DNA of 64,000 nt from Danio rerio. Taxonomy: Eukaryota; Chordata; Actinopteri; Cypriniformes; Danionidae. The notes below the pieces were generated by a model. The model had not been told where the DNA came from. It saw only the letters and a program-made list of their open reading frames with translations, and made no database searches. Positions 13,010 to 23,446 of this stretch are shown here, piece by piece. A program made the position numbers and the translations under genes. The stretch spans positions 1,255,001 through 1,319,000 of the forward strand of contig NC_133184.1 of NCBI RefSeq assembly GCF_049306965.1, in the 5' to 3' direction. Each line of letters starts with the position of its first letter. Position 1 is the stretch's first letter.

Positions 13010-16000
13010 CGGAGCAATTCCAATAGGGCCTACGCACCGTTTCGGTGCTCGGTCCCTAATAAACGGAGCAATTCCAATAGGGCCTTGCACCGTTCGGTGC
13101 TCGGTCCCTAATAAACAGAGCAATTCCAATAGGGCCTACGCACCGTTTCGGTGCTCGGTCCCTAATAATTAAAGCTGCAAGCAGCGATGATAGGGACCTC
13201 GCACCCGGGCTCACCGCCGCCCGGTGACCTTACGATGACAGAGAACAGCGAACAATAATAATTTAAGCCAATATATAAAAAAAGATCTAAGAAAATCACA
13301 GATTTATACCAAACTTCCTCCTGTCAGCAGGTGGCGCTATAACTGTGACTTAAGATTGGCATGTAGATGTCTTCCGGAGAGGAATCTTATCAACCATGTG
13401 AAGTTTCAGGCACATGGGACATTGTGTGGCTGAGTTATAAGCCAAACTACCTTCTGCCAGCAGGTGGCGTTATGACTGACTCAATATTATTATGTAGATG
13501 TGTTTTGGAGAGGACTTTCATCAACCATGTGACATTTTAGGCAGATCTGACATTGTGTGGCCGAGTTACAAGCCAAAATTCCTTCTGCCAGCAGGTGGCG
13601 CTATGACTGACTCAATATTGTTATGTGGATGTGTTCAGGAGAGGACTTTTATCAATCATGTGAAGTTTCAGGCAGATCAGACATTGTGTGGTTGAGTTAT
13701 AAGGCATTCCTGTTCTATGGCGAAGCGTTGAGGTTTGTCATGCCACCACAGACACGCCCCTCTGCAAAAACTCTAGATCTTCACAATATATCATCGCTAG
13801 AGCTTTCAGATGACACCACTCTATTTTGGTGCTGATACGGGAAAGTTTGTGGGAGGAGTTTGTTAGAGTGTCAAACATGTCATTTCCTGTGGCCAGCAGG
13901 TGGCGCTATAACTGTAATTGGATATCGGCACGTAAACCTGGTTAGGTCAGGACTGTTATTAAATGTGTGAATTTTGAGGCAGATCGGATAATGCATGCCA
14001 GAGTTATAACGACTTCCTGTTTTGTGGCGAATCATCAAAGTTTGCGAGGCCGCCACGGACACACCCATCGATGAAAACTCTAAAGCTTCGCAATTTAACA
14101 TCACCAAGGCTTTAAGATGACAAAACCCAATTTTGGTGTTTATCAGATAAAATCCCTAGGAGGAGTTCGTTAAAATACAACGCCTGGAAATGGCAAAAGC
14201 GCCACTTTTTCGTCACAGGAAGTTAAAAATATCCGACTTCCTGTTGGGTTTGAGATATGGCTCCAAGAGACTTTTTCATATGTTTTGGCATGTTTGAGGT
14301 GTGTGCCAATTTTTGTGCATGTGCGTGATTCGTAGATCGGGGGCTCGTCCATTTAATTTTTCTAGGTGGCGCTGTCCAGTCATTTTGCCACGCCCACTTC
14401 AATATTGTTATGTGGATGTGTTCAAGAGATGACGTTTATCAACCATGTGAAGTTTCAGGCAGATCGGACATTGTTTGGTTGTGTTATAAGGACTTCCTGT
14501 TCCATGGCGAAGCGTTGAGGTTTGTCATACCGCCACGGACACGCCCCTCTCCGAAAACTCTAGATCTTCACAATATATCATCGCTAGAGCTTTCAGATGA
14601 CACCACTCAATTTTGGTGTTGATACGATAAAATTTGTGGGAGGAGTTTATAATTCCGTAAAACATGTCATTTCCTGTGGCCAGTAGGTGGCGCTGTAACT
14701 GTATCTGGATATCGGTATGTAAACGTGTTCAGGTCAGGACGCTTATCAAGCGTGTGAATTTTGAGGCAGATCAGATAATGCATGCCTGTGTTATAACGAC
14801 TTCCTGTTTTGTGGCGAATCGTCAAAGTTTGCGAGGCCACCACGGACACGCCCATCGATGAAAACTCTAAAGCTTCGCAATTTAACATCGTCAAGGCCTT
14901 TAGATGACAAAACCCAATTTTGGTGTCGATCGGATAAAATCCCTAGGAGGAGTTCGTTAAAATACAACGCCTGGAAATGGCAAAAACGCCACTTTTTCGC
15001 CGCAGGAAGTTAAAAATATCCGACTTCCTGTTGGGTTTGAGATATGGCTCCAAGAGACTTTTTCGTATGTTTTGGTGTGTTTGAGGTGTGTGCCAATTTT
15101 CGTGCATGTGCGTGATTCGTGGATCGGGGGCTCGTCCGTTTAATTTTTCTAGGTGGCGCTGTCGAGTCATTTTGCCACGGCCACTTCCGAAGCCCATAAC
15201 AAACGTAAATTTTCGCCACTTCTGAGGCGTGTGCAAAGTTGCGTGAGTTTTCGGGCATGTTTAGCCCCTCAAAACCGCGATTCATTCCGCGGAAGAAGAA
15301 GAAGAAGAAGAAGAAGAAGAAGAATAATAAACGGAGCAATTCCAATAGGGCCTACGCACCGTTTCGGTGCTCGGTCCCTAAATATAATCAATAACAAGCA
15401 TAATGTCCCATGTCTGCACTGTTTTGGGTTTAGTTTAGTATTTCTTAGTTTGGCTAGTTGCCTTTTGTACTTGTTGATTTGTTTGTCTGGTTACTCATTG
15501 GTTAACTGATTATGTTCACCTGCCGATTGTTGTTTTTATGCACATTTAGCCTTGTTTTTCTTCTTTTTGAGTATTTAGTTGATTGTGGTTCTTCTCAGAT
15601 ATTTTTCTTTTCTCGTATTTGTTTGTCATTTTATTTATTTATTTATTTATAAAACTTCCTGTTGCTTCTGGAATCCACATATGCAGTACTTTAATGTGCG
15701 CAAACTACATTGTGACAGGTAAAACACAATGTATACAACTATGAAGTAATGAATTAAAAAGTAAAACAAGTACTGAATGTTCCTACTGAGTGCCATTTGT
15801 TGATATAAACTAGCTTAGAGTGCCATCTGCTGATAGAAACTAGTCTACAGCACCGACTGATGTTAAAATCTAGCCTAGAGTGCCATCTGCTTTTAAAATC
15901 TAGCCTAGAGCACTGTCTGCTGTTAGAAACTAGCCTAGAGCACTGTCTGCTGTTAGAAACTAGCCTAGAGCACCATCCGCTGTTAGAAACTAGCCTAGAG

Positions 16001-19000
16001 CGCCGTCTGCTGTTAGAAACTAGCCTAGAGCCCCATCTGTTTGTAAAAACTAGCGTAAACTTCAGTCGGTTGTTATAAGCTAGCCTAGAGTGCTATCTGC
16101 TGTTCTAAACTAGCCCTGAGCACCATCTGCTGATATAAACTAGCCTAGAGCACCATCTGCTGTTAGAAACTCACCTAGAGTGCCTTCTGTTGGTAAAAAC
16201 TAGCCTAGACCACCTTTTGTTGTTAGAAACTAGCTTAGAGCGCCGTCTTTTAAAAAAAAACTAGCCTAGAGTGCTGTCTGTTGTTAGAAACTAGCCTAGA
16301 GCACCATTTGTTTGTAAAAACTAGCCTAGAGCGCCGTCTGCTGTCAGAAACTAGCCTAGAGTGCCTTCTGCTGTTAGAAGCTAGCCTAGTGTGTGCCATC
16401 TGTTGGTAAAAACTAGTCACACAAAATAAATTCATTTGATTTATTGAAATGTCACAATTTTCATCCAAAAGTATTAAATATTAATATGCATTAACATGTC
16501 ATAGTCATCGTTTTACAAAAATGACTTAAATTGCTTATCGTTTTACTTTCATACTGTTGTATAGCAGATGTAAACAGAACAAACACATTTTCCCACTGTT
16601 ACACATCTTTATCTGTGTATGATGACAGATTTTCAAAGAGCACCTGAACACGCGGGTGGTCCTGGTCGCTGTGGAGATCTGGACAGACAAGGATCGCATT
16701 CCCGTTAGTGTGACCCCCTTCGAAATGCTGCGAAACTTTTCCAAATACCGACAGCAGCACATCAGGCAGCACGCGGACACAGTTCAACTATTCTCGTAAG
16801 TTCATGTTTGTTAAAGCTGTGCTTTTGCATCAATCCTGTTCTATATCTATCGCTATTTTCTCTTTAATTGCTTCTGAGCTTCATTTTTAACAGCAGATGG
16901 TGCTATAGGCTAGTTTGAGAGAAAGTAGTCTAGAACGATGTTAAAAACTAGCCTAGAGCGCCGTTTGCTCTTAAAAACTAGCCTAGAGTGACATGTGCTG
17001 TTAAAAACTAGCCTAGAGCACTGTCTGCTGAGACAAAAGTAGTCTAGAACAATGTTAAAAACTAGCCTAGAGCACCATCTGCTGATATATACTAGCATAG
17101 AGCGCCGTCTGCTGTTAGAAACTAGCTTAGAGCGCCATCTGTTGGTAAAAACTAGCCTAGAGTTCCGTCTGCTGTAAAAACTAGCCTAGAGTGCCACCTG
17201 CTGTTTAAAACTAGCCTAGACTACCGTTTGCTGTTAGAAACTAGCCTAGAGAATCATCAGCTGTCAGAAACTATCCTAGAGTGCCATCTGTTTTTAAAAA
17301 CTAGCCTAGAGTTCCATTTGTTGTTATAACCTAGTCTGAAGTGCCGTCTGTTGGTAAAAACTAGCCTAGAGTGACGTCTGCTGTTAAAAACTAGCTTAGA
17401 GCTCCATCCGCTGTTAAAAACTAGCCAAGAGTGATGTCTGCTGTTAAAAACTAGCTTAGAGTGACATCTACTGTTTAAAAACTAGCCTAGAGCGCCATCT
17501 GCTGTTAAAACTAGCCTAGAGCGTCGCCTGCTGTTAAACACTAGCCTAGAGCGATGTCTGCTGTTAAAACTAGCCTAAAGCACCGTCTGCTGTTAAACAC
17601 TAGCCTAGAGCGCCATCTGCTGTTAAAACTAGCCTAGAGTGCCGTCTGCTGTTAAACACTAGCCTAGAGCGATGTCTGCTGTTAAAACTAGCCTAGAGCG
17701 CCATCTGCTGTTAAAACTAGACTAGAGTGCCGTCTGCTGTTAAACACTAGCCTAGAGCGATGTCTGCTGTTAAAACTAGCCTAGAGCGCCATCTACTGTT
17801 AAAACTAGCCTAGATTGATGTCTGCGAAGCTAACCTAGAGTGCCGCTTGTAGAGCGTCATCTGCTGTTAGAAACTACCCTAGAGCACCATCTGCTTTTAG
17901 AAACTAGCCTAGAGCACTGTCTGCTATTAAAAACTAGTCTAGAGCGCCGTCTGCTGTTAGAAAGTAGCCTAGAGCGCCGTCTGCCGTTAAAAACTAGTCT
18001 AGAGCGCCGTGTGTTGTTAGAAACTAGCCTAGAGCTCCGCCGTCTGCTGTTTGAAACTAGTCTAGAGCGTCGAATCAATTCAAGAGAGACTAGTGATTTC
18101 TGAATCCATCTGTGAATGAATTTCTCAAAGTATTGTGTGTTTGTGTTTAGGAACGTGACGTTTCACTATCCTCGGAGCAGCGCAGCGTATTTTGGAGGGA
18201 TGTGTTCAGCGAGTCATGGAGTCGGAGTCATTGAGGTGAGTGAATCACATTTACAGTAGATTGAATGACAGCAGACATCCTGAATCAGGAGCTGAACTCA
18301 TCAGTAATGGGACCTCTGCTGGCAAAACAATCTACATGTGCGCAGGCTGATCCTGTCCAAAGAGGGGAAATATGAGATCAAACATTTAAATCTAATGGAC
18401 CCTTACCACAATACTGGTAAGCCCTGTCCCCTCACAGCAAGAGGGTCGCTGGTTTGAGTCCTGGCTGGGTCAGTTGGGGTTTCTGTGTGGAGTTTGCAGG
18501 TTCTCCCCGTGTTGGTGTGGGTTTCCTCCGCGTGCTTCGGTTTCCCCCACAGTCTTAACACATGCGCTATTGGGGAATTGATGAACTAAAACGGCCGTAG
18601 TGTATGAGAGTGTGAATGCTGGAAGGTCATTCGCTGTATTAAACATATGCTGGAATAGTTGGCGGTTCATTCCGCTGTGGTGAACCCTGATTAATGAAGA
18701 GACTAAGCCGCAGGAAAATTAATAAACAATCGAGGCAATTTGCTGTTAAATCTGCTGTAACGTAGAGCGCCATCTGATGATAAAACTAGCCTAGAGCACC
18801 ATCTGCTGTTAAAACTAGGCTAGAGCGCCATCGGATGTTAAAACTAGCCTAGAGCAACGTCTGCTGTTAAAACTAGCCTAGAGCGACGTCTGCTGTTAAA
18901 ACTAGCCTAGAGCGCCATCTGCTGTTAAAACTAGCCTAGAGCGCCATCTGATGTTAAAACTAGCCTAAAGCGCCATCTGATGTTAAAACTAGCCTAGAGC

Positions 19001-19687
19001 GACGTCTGCTGTTAAAACTAGCCTAGAGCGACGTCTGCTGTTAAAACTAGCCTAGAGCGCCATCTGATGTTAAAACTAGCCTAGAGCGACGTCTGCTGTT
19101 AAAACTAGCCTAGAGCGACGTCTGCTGTTAAAACTAGCCAAGAGCGCCATCTGATGTTAAAACTAGCCTAGAGCGACGTCTGCTGTTAAAACTAGCCTAG
19201 AGCGACGTCTGCTGTTAAAACTAGCCAAGAGCGCCATCTGATGTTAAAACTAGCCTAGAGCGACGTCTGCTGTTAAAACTAGTCAGAGCGCCGTCTGCTG
19301 TTAAAACTAGCCTAGAGCGATGTCTGCTGTTAAAGCTAGCCTAGAGCAACGTCTACTGTTAAAGCTTGCCTAAAGCATCGTCTGCTGTTAAAGCTAGCCT
19401 AGAACGATGTCTACTGTTAAAGCAAGCCTAGAGCACCGTTTGTTGTTTAAGCTAGCCTAGAGCGACGTCTGCTATTAAAACTAACCTAGAGTGCCATCTG
19501 TTGGTAGAAACTAGCCTAGAGTGACGTCTACTGTTAAAACTAACCTAGAGCGATGTATGCTGTTAAAGCTAGCCCAGAGCGACGTCTGCTTTTAAAACTA
19601 GCCTAGAGCGCCGTCTGCTGTTAAAGCTAGTCTTGATGATTGCAAATGTACCGCATCCTCAGTCAGTACACATCTCACTATACATCT

Positions 19688-19760
<73 letters not shown>

Positions 19761-22700
19761 TGGCACTCAGTGGACAATGGCGCTCCAGCTGTCACAGAGT
19801 TTGGCACAGAATCTTGGCATTCAGTGGGATTCAGCATCGAAGAGAAGTACACTCTCTTTCTCATAGTCTTATCTGCTTTGATACTGTCGTATATGAATAT
19901 TTAGCACTGACTGTGTGTGTGTTGTGTGTTTCAGAGGACTGTGGGTGTGTGAACTCCTGGCCAGGCTGCATCATGGAGGACACTGGGTCAGACACACATA
20001 CAGACATATGTTTGTATTTGATATGTTGTGATCATTTAGGCTGTTTTGATTTCACTACATGACTACATACAGTTGAAGTCAGTATTCAGAATGTAGCTGC
20101 AGAAGTTCAAATGGCTGCTTCTATATTTTTCCCCAATTTCTGTATAACAAAGAGAAGATTTTTCCAACACATTTCTAAACGTAATAGTTTTGATAACTGA
20201 TTTCTAATAACTGATTTATTTTCTCTTTGTCATGATGACAGTAAATAATATTAGACTAGGTATTATTCAAGACACTAGTATTCAGCTTAAAGTGACATTA
20301 ATCACTTTATAAAACAAATAAGACTTTCTCCAGAAGAACAAATATTAGAGGAAATACTGTGAAAAATTCTTTGAAATTGAATCTGTTCACTATCATTTGA
20401 AAAATATTTGTAAAATAATTAATTTCACTACAGGGTGAATAATGTTGACTTCAACTATATTTGCAGAAAAACAATCTTTTTATTTTTGTAACTTTTTTTG
20501 GTCCATTTTAATTTTTGTCCATTTTATTTTGTTTATTTTTTTTATCCTTTTTAATTAATTATTTAAATTTTTGTCCTATTTATTTATTTATTTATTTATT
20601 TATTTTGCCCTATTTATGTATTTATTTGTGTCCTTTTTATTTATCCATTTATTTTTGTCCTTTTTATTTTTTCAATTTTATTAATTTTTTTGTCCTTTAT
20701 TTTTGTCAATTTAATGTTTTTTTTTTCTTTTTATTTATTTTTTGTCATTTATTTATTTATTTATTTATTTATTTTGCCTTATTTATGTATTTATTTGTGT
20801 CCTTTTTATTTTTATTTATTTTTGTCCTTTTTATTTTGTCAATTTTATAAAAATGTTTGTCCTTTATTTTTTATTTTTGCCAATTTAATGTTTTTTATTT
20901 TTATTTTTTTTATTTTTATTTTTTTTATTTATTTATTTATTTATTTATTTATTTTTGTCCTTTTAATTTTTTCCTTTTTGGTCATTTTCAATTTAAAAAA
21001 TTATTATTATTTTGTCCATTTTATTCTATTTTTTCGTCTTTTATTTATTTTTTTGTCATTTTTATGTTTTTGTCTTTTTTATTTATTTATTTCTGTTCAT
21101 TTGATTTTTTTGTCTGTTTAATTTTTGTTACTTGCCATTTTGTTTTTATCTTGTCCATTTTATTGAATTTTATTTTTTCCTTTATTTTTTTGTCCTTTTC
21201 TGCCGTCTCTAGATTTTTTGTAAAGTTTGAGCTGAAAATGGCACACTGATAATGTTTATTAACCCTCTGAAACTGACCCTTTTAGGCTTTGATCATGTCA
21301 AAGTCATGAGCGGATTGCTTCAGTAAAAAGTCTCTCTGTGCGTCTCTATATCTCAGAGTCCAGCACCCGCGAGCGTTCTCCAAATGCAGCATCGTCAGTT
21401 TTAAAGAGTTCCTGCTGAAGGGAGGAGGATCCTGTCTCTTTAACAAACCTAGCAAGGTCAGAGAAAACACTTTTCTATTCAACACAAGCTCATTGTGAAA
21501 ATGTGCATGTTTGAGAACTGGGAAATATGTGCTCACTGGTACACATGGCTGCATTTTATATGCAAGCGGACACTTTGGAGTGATACCGCTGACTGCTTAC
21601 CTCCCAAAAGTGTAGTATGATGAAAACAGTTTGCCAAAGCTAGTATTTCTGGTAGAAATTTAAAGTGTAGTAGAACTGTCCGTACTCTTACCGCTAATAG
21701 TGGCCACAGTACATTGCGCATAAATGTGAATACGATTAGAACTACAAATGCAGTAAAAAAGTGTAGATAAACTACAAACATGCCGGATGCACAAGACCAA
21801 TCAAGTAGAGACGCTTTGGTAAAGTTGGTTGAATGACTGTTAAATTAATATCTAGCCCACTGGACAATATTTCGATCACGTTTTCAGGAAAGTTGGTTGA
21901 ATGACTGTTGATTAATATCTAGCCCAGTGGACAATATTTCGTCACGTTTTCTGTGTTATATTTATTTTTGTATAATATAAGAAAATACTCTATCCATTGC
22001 TTTTAGTTAAAAAACAGTTCCATTCAGCCTTAAATCAGCCTTTAGGCTCGACGGTCAGGCACACTCCTGTGGATGTTGTCAATCTGGCAACCTGTGCTTG
22101 CGTGTGTTTTAAACCGGGAGTGCAATACCTAGTTCAGCCACTGGGTGTCAAACTTGCATACTGCACTTTTAAGCATTGACGTATTTGTATCTGCTGCTCA
22201 AAGCTCCACTTACCCATAAATATCCTGGTGCAAACCACTTTAAATCATTATTATCAGTCCTAATAATTTACTTTTTTTTTACTATAATGGTTTAAGTTAA
22301 TGACAATCTATTGTTGTAGGTAATTATTTATGGCATGCACTGCTGGCTTTATTAATAGTTTAAAATACAGAGAGATCAGTGTGCTGCGACACATTTTATT
22401 AACAAATTTAAACAACAATTTTATAACTTACTTGTTAAGAAAACAAAAACGTCAAATCATTTATTTAAATATTAAGTGAAGACGTGTGTACGCAAGGTTT
22501 TATCAATCTCACATTTCCATCAATCTGAATGAGAAGCGCATGTTGATTTATAGGAAGGTTTCTGCGCAACATTTAATAAATAAATCTCTGTAGCCGAGAG
22601 CACATCTGCTGGAGCTCAGAAATGTTTTTTCCAGACTGCATTTCAGGATTGCTCCTCAGCACAGATTGTGAAAGCCGTTTTTTATTTATTTTTTTGTCCC

Positions 22701-23385
22701 ACAGCTGTTTGAAGACACTGAGTGTGGGAATGGATATGTGGAAGTGGGAGAGGAGTGTGACTGTGGACCGAGAGACGTGAGTTCACACACTGGACAGCAT
22801 TTCAATGACGTATGATTTATGCTGGAATATCACATGAGCTCAGGACTTTGTGTGTGTATGTGTTCGCGTGTGTGTGTGCGCGTGTGTGTGTTGTAGGAGT
22901 GCTATAAGGACTGCTGTAAGAAGTGTTCTCTGTCAAACGGTGCTCACTGCAGTGACGGGCCCTGCTGTAATAACACATGTCTGGTGAGCGTCTCTTTAAT
23001 TCACCACAGACTCTTCTTAAAGACATGTTTTCATGTACTTCATTATGCAATATTTAAATAGGTTTGCATTGGTTGTATATGAGGTTTATGATGGGGTTTC
23101 TCTACAAATATTAGAGAAAATACTGTGGAAAACTCCTGTTAAAAATCATTTGGGAAATATTTAAAAACACACACACAAGAAGATGAATCATTTTGTAAAT
23201 ACAGACTTCAACTGTAAATACAAAGTGTATTTTTTAAAGTACACTTAAGTGTGTTAAAACAGCCATGTGTCTCTCTTTAAGTGCACTTAAGTGGCCTTTT
23301 ATTGATAAGTCAATATTCAGTTTATTCAAAGTATACTTACCTGAAGTGTATGTGAAGTGTGCACTCAGTTCAGATAAGCACTCTG

Positions 23386-23446
<61 letters not shown>

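Larger units (their letters stand above)
8178..14694 (+). promoter_or_regulatory. Cluster of CTCF-core-like motifs within the element array
   Basis: About 19 copies of (C/T)CAGCAGGTGGCGCT lie on the plus strand, for example at 8311-8325, 8884-8898, 9671-9685, 10725-10739, 10989-11003, 11122-11136, 11427-11441, 12211-12225, 13588-13602 and 13893-13907. They fit the known vertebrate CTCF core CCASYAGRKGGCRS. Two copies (about 10591 and 13457) have changed GCGC. Binding is inferred only. Confidence 0.4.
8022..15381 (+). mobile_element. Tandem array of three copies of a 2.2-2.9 kb unclassified element
   Basis: Three units start with AAAGCTGCAAGCAGCGATGA at about 8022, 10302 and 13167. Each has a left part of 120-130 bp subrepeats (CCAGCAGGTGGCGCTATGAC, GTGAAGTTTCAGGCAGATC) and a right part ending GCAATTCCAATAGGGCC plus the hairpin GCACCGTTTCGGTGC and TCGGTCCCTAA. 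The first unit lacks that terminus. The start (TAGGGACCTCGCACC) and the end (reverse complement TTAGGGACCGAGCACC) form an imperfect inverted repeat. No transposase is visible. The array fills most of the intron 7791-16628. I know this sequence as dispersed in fish genomes but do not recall its family name. Open frames here are short and not credible. Confidence 0.85.

Noticed and set aside
12684-13172. 162-codon frame with repeated [13 protein letters not shown]
   Set aside because: It is a translation of the repeated transposon terminus, GAA and AAT runs.
16250-18103. Leu/Glu- and Arg/Ser-rich frames over the 28-bp minisatellite
   Set aside because: They are repeat translations with stops between blocks, lying in adam23 introns.
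20515-21249. Phe/Ile/Leu-rich frames that look like membrane proteins
   Set aside because: They lie in TTTATTT/TTTTTGTCC low-complexity intron sequence, with no conserved motif.
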